DNA of 64,000 nucleotides from Novosphingobium sp. AAP83. Lineage in GTDB: Bacteria > Pseudomonadota > Alphaproteobacteria > Sphingomonadales > Sphingomonadaceae. The stretch is from NCBI RefSeq assembly GCF_001295795.1, contig NZ_LJHY01000023.1, positions 118,244 to 182,243 on the forward strand, read 5' to 3'. Below, one piece after another: positions 26,278 through 35,332 of the stretch (positions are counted from its first letter, which is position 1; the number at the start of each line of letters is the position of its first letter). The notes beneath the pieces were generated by a model, which was not told where the DNA came from, made no database searches, and saw nothing but the letters and a program-made list of their open reading frames with translations. A program made the translations under genes and the position numbers.

Positions 26278-27318
26278 TTATTCGGGCTTGCGCATCGGCA
26301 GCGCACTGGGCGCGGGCGGCGGTTTGGGCGGGGTCCAGCCCGCTGGCACCGGTGCAGGCTTTTGCTCGCGCGCGTAATTCTCAAGGCTCGACAGCGAAGG
26401 ACCGTAATCCTCGGTCGGCGCATGCAGCCACTTTTCGTCCATCGCGCGGGCAGCGGCCACGATATCGGCGGGCAGTTCTTTTTCACCGGCCACGGTAGTG
26501 AAATGGGTGAAGTAATTGATCATGCCCTCGGCCTGGCCCATCAGCATCCACGGTAACCACGGCGTCACGCGGCTCCACGCACCGATGTGCGGGATATGCG
26601 TCAGGTGCGGATTCTCAACGTCTTCGCGCTTTACCGTATAGATGAAGTGTTCCGAAACGCGGTTCATCACGCCCGAGCTTTCGCGCACCCACTTATCGGG
26701 CTGCAAGGCATTGGGATAGATCATGTCGATCCCGGTTTGCAGGATCATCGAACCATCGGGTCCATATTCCCAGTTTTGCAAGAACGGGATCTTGGTCGGT
26801 TCGGCCTTTTGCAAGCCGCCGTACGATGGCGGGCCCTGGATGAATTCGCTGATAGTGAAGTTGAACGGATCATTGGCAATCGGCACCACCTTCACCCGTT
26901 CACCGGTATAAGGATTGTCCCATTCCTTCATGATCTCGCCCGTCACCGGATCGCGATAGAACACGATTTCACGCAGCATCCGGCGATAGCTGCCGTCTTC
27001 CAGTTTCTTGGTCCGGACAAAGCTGAAGCCTTCGACGCCAAACAGCGTGCGGACTTTTTCGTTGGGCCGTACGCCCATCGCCTTACCCTTGATCCAGCCA
27101 CACTTCTCCTTGGCCGGATCAATGTCGGCATCGATGCGGGCATATGTATCGCGCGTCCACTTGGGGTCTTTGAAATCGATCTTGGTGATAAAATCGAACT
27201 TCGGTTTGCCCTTGGGTGTTTTGCCCGCAGCAACAGCCGCAGTCGGCACAGCAGCCATGCCCGCCACCAGCGCGGCAAGGCCCAAGCTCTCACGGCGGGA
27301 AAAAGTGTTATCGTCCAT
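26278..27318 (-). CDS. Tat-exported DUF1838 family protein (second copy)
   Basis: A 346-residue protein. I chose the ATG at 27318 because AAAGGAAC lies upstream and because it opens with a twin-arginine signal (SRRESLGLAALVAGMAA). DUF1838 landmarks: WDNPYTGERVKVVPI, a central PPSYGGLQK segment and TPWLPWMLMGQAEG near residue 280, matching the SWRPWMQMGD of the copy at 20133. The C-terminus is proline-rich (PAPVPAGWTPPKPPPAPSALP). Periplasmic location is expected. The function is unknown. It diverges from the methyltransferase across a region with the operator-like site 27402-27418. Confidence 0.75.
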   Translation of the reverse strand: MDDNTFSRRESLGLAALVAGMAAVPTAAVAAGKTPKGKPKFDFITKIDFKDPKWTRDTYARIDADIDPAKEKCGWIKGKAMGVRPNEKVRTLFGVEGFSFVRTKKLEDGSYRRMLREIVFYRDPVTGEIMKEWDNPYTGERVKVVPIANDPFNFTISEFIQGPPSYGGLQKAEPTKIPFLQNWEYGPDGSMILQTGIDMIYPNALQPDKWVRESSGVMNRVSEHFIYTVKREDVENPHLTHIPHIGAWSRVTPWLPWMLMGQAEGMINYFTHFTTVAGEKELPADIVAAARAMDEKWLHAPTEDYGPSLSSLENYAREQKPAPVPAGWTPPKPPPAPSALPMRKPE

Positions 27319-27401
27319 TCGCGCCTGTTCCTTTGAAACCGGAATATCTGTATGGCCAACTTTGCGCCGTTTCATACAGCCTGCACTGTCCGGCCCGTGG
27401 T

Positions 27402-27418
27402 TGTCCGCCAAGCGGATA
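27402..27418. promoter_or_regulatory. Cluster operator-like palindrome between DUF1838 and methyltransferase genes
   Basis: TGTCCG-CCAAG-CGGATA, same arms and spacing as the other cluster sites. It is 84 bases from the DUF1838 start and about 100 bases from the methyltransferase start. A weaker related sequence (GCCAAGCGGAGT) lies at about 27497-27508 close to the methyltransferase start. Confidence 0.6.
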
Positions 27419-27515
27419 GCACCCCGCTGTGACCCTTGCCGAACAGTGCCCCGGCGGGCCATGTCAGCGCAAGCTTGATCGGGTTTGGCGCGATCAGCCA
27501 AGCGGAGTCGCTTCA

Positions 27516-28745
27516 ATGCTCAATACTTTCCAGCAAGCCGATCATCCCATCCTGCCAAAAGCCACGGCTGATGAAGCCGCGCGGCAAGAATTCACCAAAA
27601 GCTTCAAGGGCTTCATCCAGTCAACGCTGCTTCCGGGCCTCACCCCGGTCTATCAGGGCCGCGTATCGAAGCGCTTTGAAAAGGACCATGGCCGCGCGCC
27701 GGTGGATCGCCGCGATATCCGCAGCGGCATGGTCAAGGACATGTATTTCCAGCATTATGCCGCCGCCAACCGCATTGCGCAGGAATTGCTGTGGGAATCG
27801 GTCACTGGCTCGATCGATCGCCAATTGCCCGAACTGATCGCCAAAGCGCGCGAACTTTCCGCCTCGACCAAGGCCGAACTGGTCATGCCCGAGGGCTTTA
27901 CCGCGCCGCGCTATATCACCGCGCTCGACATTCACTGCATGCCCGGCGGCTATTGCGGCGAAGTGGCAGCGGGCGATATCTCGGTGGGCGCGCTCTATGA
28001 TCGCGGCGTCTATCTTTATGCGATGGGCTATACCGGGCCGGACAACGATGATCTGGGCCGCTCGGTGGTGAATTATCTGAAGCGCCACAAGCCCGATTTC
28101 AAACCGCGCCGCATTCTCGATATGGGCTGCACCGTTGGCCATTCGACCCTGCCCTACAAGGAACTGTTCCCCGATGCCGAAGTGTGGGGCATCGATGTGG
28201 GCGGTCCATGCGTGCGCTATGCCCATGCCCGCGCGGCCGGAATGGGGCTGGAGGTAAACTTCGCGCATATGAATGCCGAAGAAACCACTTTCCCCGATGA
28301 GCACTTCGATCTGGTGGTCAGCCACATCCTGCTGCACGAAACCAGCGGCAAGGCCATGCCCCGCATCTTCAAAGAGGCGCACCGTGTGCTCGCGCCGGGC
28401 GGATTGATGATCCACGCCGATTTGCCGCCGTTCGACCTGATGGACCCGTTCACCCAGTTCATTCTCGACAATGAAACATGGTACAACAACGAACCGTTCT
28501 GGGGCGCAATGCGCGATATGGACCAGTTCGCGCTGGCGCAAAAAGCCGGGTTCGATCTGGCAAACGTGAAGTTCGATACGGCGCCGATGGCGGTGATGGA
28601 ATTTGCCGCCGCCGCCGAAGGCTACAGCCAGGAAGCCTCCGAAGCCGTGGCCGAGCGTGATTTCACCGCCGGTGAATTTGCCCCCGGTGGTGGCTGGGAA
28701 GTGCTGATCGCGCACAAACCGTTGACACAGCAGATTGCCGCATGA
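27516..28745 (+). CDS. SAM-dependent class I methyltransferase with helical N-terminal extension
   Basis: A 409-residue protein starting at ATG 27516 (AGCGGAG upstream). The first 180 residues are a helical extension without a motif I can name. Motif I is RILDMGCTVGHST near residue 203, an acidic GIDVG follows, then FDLVVSHILLHE and RVLAPGGLMIHADLPP, all typical of class I methyltransferases. The acceptor is unknown; O-methylation of a phenolic or carboxylic intermediate is conceivable. It is coupled by ATGA overlap to a small downstream gene. Confidence 0.8.
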   Translation: MLNTFQQADHPILPKATADEAARQEFTKSFKGFIQSTLLPGLTPVYQGRVSKRFEKDHGRAPVDRRDIRSGMVKDMYFQHYAAANRIAQELLWESVTGSIDRQLPELIAKARELSASTKAELVMPEGFTAPRYITALDIHCMPGGYCGEVAAGDISVGALYDRGVYLYAMGYTGPDNDDLGRSVVNYLKRHKPDFKPRRILDMGCTVGHSTLPYKELFPDAEVWGIDVGGPCVRYAHARAAGMGLEVNFAHMNAEETTFPDEHFDLVVSHILLHETSGKAMPRIFKEAHRVLAPGGLMIHADLPPFDLMDPFTQFILDNETWYNNEPFWGAMRDMDQFALAQKAGFDLANVKFDTAPMAVMEFAAAAEGYSQEASEAVAERDFTAGEFAPGGGWEVLIAHKPLTQQIAA

Positions 28746-29119
28746 ACGGAATTGATATGACCGAAGCTGAACGCCCTCACGTCATCCGCCACGCGCGCGG
28801 CAAACGACCCGAATTTTATGATACGCCCGGCCTCGATCAGGCGATGTCGATGATCATGGTCTTGGCCAACGAGATGTCTGTGCTGCGCGACCGGCTCGAC
28901 AGCGCAGAGCGCGCAGCCAAGGCAGCAGGCCTTGATCTTGCCGCCGGAATCGAAGCGCTCGAACTTGATCAGGCTGCATTGGAGGAGCGCGAAGAACGCC
29001 GTCAGGACTTCCTGCGCCGCCTGTTCTATCTGCAATTGAAAGACGCTGACGAAGCCGCGCAGGCCCAAACGGCCGAAGGCTTTACCGCGACGATTGAAGA
29101 GATCGCCCTACAGGATTGA
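28742..29119 (+). CDS. Small coiled-coil protein coupled to the methyltransferase
   Basis: A 125-residue acidic protein whose ATG overlaps the methyltransferase stop (28742-28745). The middle, residues 35-95, is strongly helical and rich in E, A, L and R (LANEMSVLRDRLDSAERAA), suggesting a coiled coil. I recognise no family. Coupling suggests a partner or stabilising subunit of the methyltransferase, which is inference only. It ends 38 bases before the stop of the convergent esterase. Confidence 0.7.
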   Translation: MNGIDMTEAERPHVIRHARGKRPEFYDTPGLDQAMSMIMVLANEMSVLRDRLDSAERAAKAAGLDLAAGIEALELDQAALEEREERRQDFLRRLFYLQLKDADEAAQAQTAEGFTATIEEIALQD

Positions 29120-29157
29120 GCTTGTCGAGGGGGAGCGGTGGGGAACGCGATCCCCGC

Positions 29158-30054
29158 CTATTTCCGCATCAACCGCACCGGCAGTTCATCCCGCACAAGC
29201 CCGTCCAGCTTGACCCGCGCGCGCCGATCCGCACGCCCGAACGCATCGACAAACAGCGTTGAAATCCGGGCGGCATCGGCCAGTTGCTCCACCTGCTTTG
29301 GCCCCGGCAGATCATAGCGGCAGATCGCACCGCCAAAGTAATGGTCCACCCCGTCCAGCACCAGACCATAGCGATGGCTGCCCGCCGCCGCTGCCTCAAA
29401 CGGCATCAGATGCCCGCGCCAGCCTTCGCCATTGGTGGCGGTGATGCCGGGCACGATGTCCTTGGTGCCGGTTTGCACCAGTGCCGGAACCGCCAGCGCG
29501 GCATAGCCTTGCGCGGTGCACAAGGCCGGGATCGGCGCAGGCGGGCTGAACGCCACGACCGCGCGCACATTGGGATCGGAAAGAGGACCGCTCAACCCTT
29601 CGGGCACAACCGCTGCCGCGCCGCCCATCGTCAAAGCCACCAGCCCGCCATAGGAATGCCCTGCGGCAATCCACGGGCGTTGGCCAACATACGCTGATAA
29701 AACCCGCATATCCTCGATCCGCGCCTTCCAGCTGGCAAGGCCGGGAAAGTCCTTCGTGCGCGGATGTTCGACTGAGTCGACGTGTAGCGGCGCAAGGATT
29801 TGGAAGCCCGCCGCTGCCCAAGGTGCGAACACCCCTTCATAAAAGCGCGGCGATGATGCCGCACCATGGCTGAACAGGATCTGCGCCTTGGCTTTGCCGC
29901 GCGGTTTCCATTCACTGATGCGCACCTCGCGGCCATCCGGCCCCGCTAGCGTGAACTGGCGTTCCACCACTGGCGCTGACGCCATCGCGCCTGCTTGTGA
30001 TGCCGCCAGCAGCGCACCGCTACCCGCCAACATGTCTCTGCGCGACATCTTCAT
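29158..30054 (-). CDS. Tat-exported alpha/beta hydrolase
   Basis: A 298-residue alpha/beta hydrolase with a twin-arginine signal (MSRRDMLAGSGALLAAS). The oxyanion segment is LFSHGAASS, the nucleophile elbow is AGHSYGG (serine near residue 134), an acid lies in QTGTKDIVPG and the histidine in DGVDHYFGG. Length and elbow resemble dienelactone-hydrolase or esterase relatives. Its start abuts the 3' end of a broken DUF3089 gene (also an alpha/beta hydrolase). It is next to, but convergent with, the methyltransferase pair and may be outside the catabolic regulon, as no operator-like site is near. Confidence 0.75.
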   Translation of the reverse strand: MKMSRRDMLAGSGALLAASQAGAMASAPVVERQFTLAGPDGREVRISEWKPRGKAKAQILFSHGAASSPRFYEGVFAPWAAAGFQILAPLHVDSVEHPRTKDFPGLASWKARIEDMRVLSAYVGQRPWIAAGHSYGGLVALTMGGAAAVVPEGLSGPLSDPNVRAVVAFSPPAPIPALCTAQGYAALAVPALVQTGTKDIVPGITATNGEGWRGHLMPFEAAAAGSHRYGLVLDGVDHYFGGAICRYDLPGPKQVEQLADAARISTLFVDAFGRADRRARVKLDGLVRDELPVRLMRK

Positions 30055-30757
30055 TTGCGCCGAACCTTATGCAAAGCTTGCGCGCGCAATACAGCGTTGG
30101 CGCGAATGTCGGCCCAGAACTGACCAACGTCATGAAAATGCATCGATCCCCCCGGCAACGGATCAAGCCCCAATCCGGGCGCGGGCCACGCCACGGCAAT
30201 GCCGCGCTGGCATTCCACAGCCACGGCCTGCCCCTGCAAAGCCTGCATGGCCCCCAGCCCCAGCGCACCGGGCACCACGCCTTTCGCTTCGGCTGAAAGC
30301 GCCAGCGGGCGACGCGCATCGAAAGTCACTGGATTGATGCAAGCAGGCTTGCCACATGGGCCGCGCCCTCGCTGTGACCCGCCAAAATTAACGGGCGGCC
30401 CTTGTTCTCGTGCGCCAAGTACCAGTCAAACGCCCTCGCTACATTTCCATAGGCCAGCGCGTTTGCTTGGTGCTGCCGCTGCACCGCGCTTTCATCGGTC
30501 CATTTTGAACCCATCAGATCCAGCGGATCAGGATTGAAAGCTGTGGCCGAGCGAGTCGTCGTCGGGTGAACCAAGAACACATCCACCGCTTGGCCAGACT
30601 GGGTATTCGCCATGCCTTGTGGTGCCTGTGTTAGTGGTGCCAGTGCTCCCTGTGTCCAATAAACCGATTGGCCATAATCCGGGATCGCGATTTCTGCCGC
30701 ACGCCCGCGTTCCGGCGCAACCAACGCCATCAGCAAAAGCGTAAAGGCGAACTTCAC
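30051..30757 (-). pseudogene. Broken DUF3089-type exported hydrolase
   Basis: Two frames carry the two ends of one DUF3089 alpha/beta hydrolase. 30326-30757 encodes a signal peptide and the N-terminal part, with FLVHPTT and the elbow LILAGHSEGAAHV. It then stops at LLASIQ. 30051-30329, in another frame, encodes the C-terminal part with PGGSMHFHDVGQFWADIRANAVLR, the usual family ending. About 235 residues in total remain where the family has 300 or more, so there is a frame break plus an internal deletion. The nucleophile region survives but the acid region appears lost. Probably non-functional. Confidence 0.65.
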
Positions 30758-31203
30758 CGCGCCAGTCCGGGCAGAGGGTGCAAAGTTTGCGTGCCAAAGA
30801 GCATCAGGGCCATCGGTAAAGGCGTCTCCCTTCGCGGCCAGCCAGAAGCGGCCAACGAAGGGAGACTGCCAGTGCAGGCGCGCGAGGCAAAGGCACGCCT
30901 ACGGTTAACCGCGCATCGGATAAAGGTGCGTCCAAGTATCCGCACCAAACGCCCCATGCCCGAAAACTCTATAGTAAAGATATAGTTAACCAGCTGGAAA
31001 ACGCACCTCTTACCATGTCGGAAATGGAGGCATAAACGCTGAAAGCGAAAAGAGGCGACCGCGCTCCAGAGCCAGATATGATACATACCAAAAGTTAATA
31101 GGTATCTGTCGATCGTTAAGGAAACAAACTTGCATCGGCTTTGCCAGTTGTTCAACAGCCCCGGCCTAATCCAGTATTTCCGAATATCGGAGGGGATTTT
31201 AAG
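30758..31203. other. Intergenic region with a large inverted repeat
   Basis: No gene is supported. GTCTCCCTTCG at 30824-30834 pairs with CGAAGGGAGAC at 30856-30866, with CGGCC/GGCC extending the stem. The half nearer the chemoreceptor (30960-31130) is comparatively AT-rich and probably contains its promoter, though I cannot pin down the boxes. Confidence 0.5.
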
Positions 31204-32649
31204 ATGTTAGCGTGGTTCGAGACGGTTGCTCCTATCCGTCAAAAGTTCCGTATCCTGTTAATCGTTTTGACGCTGGCCGGATCGCTCAACTTTGCGGGTG
31301 GTGCTCTGGCCACGGTCTTTCCGCAATCGGCCCAAGCTATCGGGCTAGGCTTTGCCGCCCTTTCCACCGCGCTCATCGTTGCGATCATGGTCATTGCCTC
31401 GGACCGGGTCTGCACGCCTTATGTCAACACGGTTGTGCGGATGGAGGCCCTTGCCGATGGTGATACCAACAGTCCTATCGACTACGGCCATCATGGCGAT
31501 TGTGTGGGCCGAATGACCAGAGCCATGACCAAATTCCGGGCAAACAGCATCAAGGTTGACGAACTCGGCACTGCGCAAAAACGCATCATTGATGCAATGA
31601 ACCATTCGCTTGCGCGTCTTGCCGAAAATGATCTGACTGTCGAAATCCACGACCCCTTCCCCGGCGATTACGAAGATCTGCGCATCAATTACAATCGCGG
31701 TGTCAAAACCATTGCCAGCGCTTTGGGCGAGATTCGCGGCCTGGCCGACAGTGTCTTGCGCGGGAGCGACGAAATCAACGCGGCTTCGGCCGATCTGGCC
31801 CAGCGTAACGAACGCCAGGCGGCCAATCTGCAAGTCGCTTCAAACGCAATGGGCGGCGTCACCGCCGCTTTGGCCCACACCGCAGCGCAAGCGCACGATG
31901 CGAACAAATCCGTCGCCAGCGCGGTTGGCCGGGCGCAGGAAGGGCAGGATATCGCCTCGTCGGCCACCACATCGATGCAGGAAATCGAGCGCTCATCTGA
32001 AGAAATCTCGCGCATTGTCAGCCTGATCGATGGCATTGCATTCCAAACCAACCTGCTCGCACTGAACGCCGGGGTTGAAGCGGCACGTGCTGGAGAGGCT
32101 GGCAAAGGCTTTGCCGTGGTCGCCACCGAAGTGCGCGCGCTAGCGCAACGCTGCACCGATGCCGCGCGCGATATCAAAGTGCTGGTCACCGCCAGTTCCG
32201 CCACGGTCTCGCAAGGCGTCAACACGGTGGAGCGCACCCGCGAAGTGCTCGTCGAATTGTCCACGCGCATCTCGGAAATCGATACCTTCATCAGCGAAGT
32301 GGCCAGCAAAACAGGCCAACAAGTGTCGCAATTGCGCGAAGTGACCGCCAACGTGGCCGAAATGGACCAGATGACCCAGCAAAATGCCGCGATGGTGGAA
32401 GAATCCGCCGCCGCCGCGCGCAGCTTGGCACGGCAGGCCAATACCCTGTCATCCAGCGTCGGCGCGTTCCGGATTGATGACAATGTGCGCCAGATGGCCC
32501 CACGCCCCGGTCAGCCACACCCCGCCACCCGTCCGGCCCCGATCGCCGCCCCTGCCCCTGCCCCTGCCCCTGCCCCTGCCAAGACGCTGCGCGCGCCAAT
32601 GGTGCAAGGCAACCTTGCCGTTGCCGGTGAAGATTGGGACGAATTCTAA
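31204..32649 (+). CDS. Methyl-accepting chemotaxis protein without a ligand domain, with CheR-tether-like C-terminus
   Basis: A 481-residue receptor. I chose ATG 31204 because GGAGGGG precedes it; the frame is open upstream to 31141. Two hydrophobic segments (about residues 17-38 and 43-65) are separated by only a few residues, so there is almost no periplasmic domain. A HAMP-like region and helical linker follow, then the signalling tip [37 protein letters not shown] (landmarks [18 protein letters not shown]). The tail contains an (AP)n linker encoded by a CCCTGC-type hexamer repeat near 32556-32580. The protein ends in DWDEF, which fits the x-W-x-x-F CheR/CheB tethering pentapeptide. Confidence 0.87.
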   Translation: MLAWFETVAPIRQKFRILLIVLTLAGSLNFAGGALATVFPQSAQAIGLGFAALSTALIVAIMVIASDRVCTPYVNTVVRMEALADGDTNSPIDYGHHGDCVGRMTRAMTKFRANSIKVDELGTAQKRIIDAMNHSLARLAENDLTVEIHDPFPGDYEDLRINYNRGVKTIASALGEIRGLADSVLRGSDEINAASADLAQRNERQAANLQVASNAMGGVTAALAHTAAQAHDANKSVASAVGRAQEGQDIASSATTSMQEIERSSEEISRIVSLIDGIAFQTNLLALNAGVEAARAGEAGKGFAVVATEVRALAQRCTDAARDIKVLVTASSATVSQGVNTVERTREVLVELSTRISEIDTFISEVASKTGQQVSQLREVTANVAEMDQMTQQNAAMVEESAAAARSLARQANTLSSSVGAFRIDDNVRQMAPRPGQPHPATRPAPIAAPAPAPAPAPAKTLRAPMVQGNLAVAGEDWDEF

Positions 32650-32656
32650 AGCCACG

Positions 32657-33559
32657 CTATTTCAACAATTCGCGCGCCTGGTCCCTGATCCGCATGGCCA
32701 GCGCGCGATACTCTTCGGCATTGGCGGATCGCGCGCGCCATGCTGCGGCAATCTGGCGGCTGCTTGACCAATCACTGACGGGCAAGCGCACCACCATCGC
32801 ATCGCCGCCCACCTCGGATCGCAGATAGAGTTCGGGCAGGATTGCCAGCCCCACCCCGCTGCCCACCATCTGGTGGATCGAATCAAGGCTCGTGCCTTCG
32901 TAATCATGCAGGATTTCTGCACCGAACAGCGCACAGGCGCTTTGCACGATCTGGTGAAAGTGATGGCGGTGATCCAGCGTCAAAAAGCGCGTGCCCGCAA
33001 GATCGGCGCACTCCAGTCGCGGCTTGGCGGCCAGCGGGTGATGATCGGGGGCCACCACCGATAGCGGTTCATTAAACAGCGGCAGGATTTCCAGATCCTC
33101 GCCCGCAATCGGCTGCGGCCCCACCAGCATGTCCAACCGCCCCGCCACCAGATCGCGCGCTTGCTCGGCCGGAATGCCATCGCGGATATACAACCGCAGG
33201 TCCGGCTGTTCGGCATGGAGCGCGCCGATGATCGCGGGCATCAGGTATGGCCCCAGCGTCGGCGTCACCCCGAATCGGACAATCCCGGCCAATTGATTGC
33301 GTGATCGCGTGGCAAGCGCGCGAATATCGCGAATCTCCAGCATCACGCGCTTGGCCCGTTCGGCAATTTCTCGCCCCACGGGTGTCAATTCAGGCAGGCT
33401 TGACCCGCGATCAATCAAAATCGCGCCCAACCGCTCCTCCAGCGTTCGTAACTGATGACTAAGCGTTGGTTGCGAAATGTTGCACAACTGCGCTGCACGG
33501 CCAAAGTGTCGCAACTCGGCAACAGCAAGGAAATACTCGAGTTGTCGTAATGTTGGCAC
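32657..33559 (-). CDS. LysR-family regulator, OxyR-like
   Basis: A 300-residue LysR protein with a GTG start at 33559. The N-terminal helix-turn-helix is MPTLRQLEYFLAVAELRHFGRAAQLCNISQPTLSHQL (landmarks LRQLEYFLAVAE and ISQPTLSHQLR), a form common in OxyR/HypT relatives. The effector domain follows, but the spaced cysteine pair of OxyR is not evident: LECADLAG and QSACALFG are only loosely comparable, so peroxide sensing is unproven. It converges on the chemoreceptor gene, with 7 bases between the stops. No divergent catalase or peroxidase is present. Confidence 0.82.
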   Translation of the reverse strand: MPTLRQLEYFLAVAELRHFGRAAQLCNISQPTLSHQLRTLEERLGAILIDRGSSLPELTPVGREIAERAKRVMLEIRDIRALATRSRNQLAGIVRFGVTPTLGPYLMPAIIGALHAEQPDLRLYIRDGIPAEQARDLVAGRLDMLVGPQPIAGEDLEILPLFNEPLSVVAPDHHPLAAKPRLECADLAGTRFLTLDHRHHFHQIVQSACALFGAEILHDYEGTSLDSIHQMVGSGVGLAILPELYLRSEVGGDAMVVRLPVSDWSSSRQIAAAWRARSANAEEYRALAMRIRDQARELLK

Positions 33560-34010
33560 AAGGCCTCCGATAGATTTTATCTATCCTTTTGTGCCCAATC
33601 TTTCGATTAGACGCAAGGGCGGTTGCTTGTCATGAAAGACTCGCAAGGGAACAGAAAGGATGCCCCCCAGCAATGGCCCAGTTCCAGCAGTCCGGTCTAG
33701 TCACCCCGATGAAGTGCCGAACAGACGCTGGACTGACCGCCCTTTCCCCCTTGTCCGGAGACGGTGCGCAGCCAATCCGCGCCGTCTCCGCGCAGATTTT
33801 TGAAGACCAGTTTTCGAACATGCCGCGTGGTCGACTGACCCAACCCCCGGCGCGCGGCGTGCCACAGACCGGATGCCTGAACAGCGATGGCTCCCATGCC
33901 ACTGCCGGCACCTGTGGACTACTGGCAGTGCGCGCCAAACACCCTGGCGGCGCGCACTGCCAGACCAATTACCAAGAGTGGCTGACTCCCGCCTGAAAGG
34001 CACCAAGACC
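33560..34010. other. Intergenic region with a perfect 15-bp stem-loop
   Basis: No gene is convincing; an open frame at 33589-33996 has poor composition and no ribosome-binding site. CTGGCAGTGCGCGCC (33922-33936) pairs perfectly with GGCGCGCACTGCCAG (33949-33963) around a 12-base loop, 47 bases before the start of the next gene. It may be an attenuator or regulatory hairpin in that gene's leader. Confidence 0.5.
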
Positions 34011-34343
34011 ATGTTCGCCCTGCTCACCGCCGCTGTTCTGTCGCTGGCTCCGCACACGCTGGAGGCCCACCACGATTATCGCCTGGCCACCAGCAATGGC
34101 CCGCAGGCGAACCGCGTTGAAAAGGACTGCCGCGCCACCGAAGGCATGGTCGTTTGCGCCAATCGCGCCAAGGCGCACCTGCGCTGGCGCATTACCAGCG
34201 ATGATCTTGATGGGCAGGATAGCGCCAAAGGCCACCATGTCACCGCCTTGCGCACCCAGCACTTGCGTTGCGCCAATCCGGTGGAAGATGGCCTGCGCTG
34301 CATAAAGCCTACCCCCGCCCGAAGCTTCACACTGGGCAATTAG
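34011..34343 (+). CDS. Small secreted protein of unknown function
   Basis: A 110-residue protein starting at ATG 34011 with GAAAGG upstream. A short signal peptide (MFALLTAAVLSLAPHTLEA) is followed by a histidine-containing mature N-terminus HHDYRL and four cysteines, as DCRATEGMVVCANRA and LRCANPVEDGLRC, which could form two disulphides or bind a metal. I recognise no family. It has a strong hairpin in its leader and is convergent with the LysR gene next door. Confidence 0.6.
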   Translation: MFALLTAAVLSLAPHTLEAHHDYRLATSNGPQANRVEKDCRATEGMVVCANRAKAHLRWRITSDDLDGQDSAKGHHVTALRTQHLRCANPVEDGLRCIKPTPARSFTLGN

Positions 34344-34345
34344 GG

Positions 34346-35227
34346 TCAGGCCCCACGCTCCAGCGCAGCGATGATGTGCTGGGCCAGCAAATGTGCCGTG
34401 CCTGATAACCCCGGCGCTTCAATCAGCGCAATTTCTGTATCATACAGTGGCGGCAGGCTGGCCCCTTCCGGCCCCGCATCGCCGCCCACCGCCATCAATC
34501 CCGGTGGCACCATTTCCAGCGGCAGCACGGTGATCCCCAGCCCCGCCCGCACGGCGGAAAGGCTGCCTGCAAGGCTGGTCGAGGTATAAGCGATGCGCCA
34601 TGGCCGCCCGATGGCATCCAGCGCCTCGGTCGCGCGTTTGCGATAGACGCATGGTTCGGGCGATACGACCAGCGGCAGGCGCACCCGGTCGGCCACCGCC
34701 TGCCGGTCACGCGCCACCCACACGAGCGGTTCGCGCCACACCCGCACCCCGTCCTGCCGCTCTTGCGCAGGTTGGCGTTTGACCAGCACCAGATCGAAAT
34801 CACCGGCGTGGAATCGCTCAACCAGGTTCAGCGTCAGATCGCAGGTCACTTCCAGTTCAACCAGCGGGTGCGCTTCGGCAAAGGCGGCCAGCACGGCGGG
34901 CAAATGCGCGGTGGCAAAGTCTTCAGGCACTCCGATCCGCACCGATCCGGCAATGTCAGGCTCAAACATCTCGGCCAAAGTCGCATCGTGAAGCCGCAGG
35001 ATCTGGCGCGCAGGGCCGATCAACCGCTCGCCCTCGAACGTCATCGAAAGGCTGCGCGGTGTGCGCAAAAAAAGCCCCCGCCCCACTTGCTCTTCCAACC
35101 GCTTTAACTGCAACGAAATCGCCGATTGGGTGCGCCCCAGCCTTTCGCCCGCGCGGGTAAAGCTGCCCGTATCGGCAATCGTCACAAAACAGCGCAGCAG
35201 ATCGATATCCAAGTTTCGTAATGCCAT
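34346..35227 (-). CDS. LysR-family regulator divergent from dabBA
   Basis: A 293-residue regulator; the start is ATG 35227 (MALRNLDIDLLRCFVTIADTGSF), and the open frame further upstream has no LysR similarity. The helix-turn-helix is SFTRAGERLGRTQSAISLQLKRLEEQVG (landmarks TRAGERLGRTQSAISLQLK). The effector domain shows GSVRIGVPEDFA and AGLGITVLPLEMV. It lies 105 bases from the divergently transcribed dabB, a standard arrangement for a LysR regulator and its target operon, so control of the inorganic-carbon transporter is likely. Confidence 0.83.
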   Translation of the reverse strand: MALRNLDIDLLRCFVTIADTGSFTRAGERLGRTQSAISLQLKRLEEQVGRGLFLRTPRSLSMTFEGERLIGPARQILRLHDATLAEMFEPDIAGSVRIGVPEDFATAHLPAVLAAFAEAHPLVELEVTCDLTLNLVERFHAGDFDLVLVKRQPAQERQDGVRVWREPLVWVARDRQAVADRVRLPLVVSPEPCVYRKRATEALDAIGRPWRIAYTSTSLAGSLSAVRAGLGITVLPLEMVPPGLMAVGGDAGPEGASLPPLYDTEIALIEAPGLSGTAHLLAQHIIAALERGA

Positions 35228-35332
35228 AGCGGCGCCTCTATCATTTACAAATGCAATGTTCAATATTTCAGATATTCGTTTCACAAATCTTTGATCGTGC
35301 TGCACCTGCTCACTCAACGAAAGGTTCAACAC

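Noticed and set aside
32556..32580. Tandem hexamer CCCTGC-type repeat as a CRISPR or VNTR element
   Set aside because: It is in frame inside the chemoreceptor gene and simply encodes an Ala-Pro linker.
33589..33996. A 135-residue plus-strand frame before the small secreted protein
   Set aside because: No ribosome-binding site, irregular composition, and it overlaps a perfect stem-loop; more likely non-coding leader.
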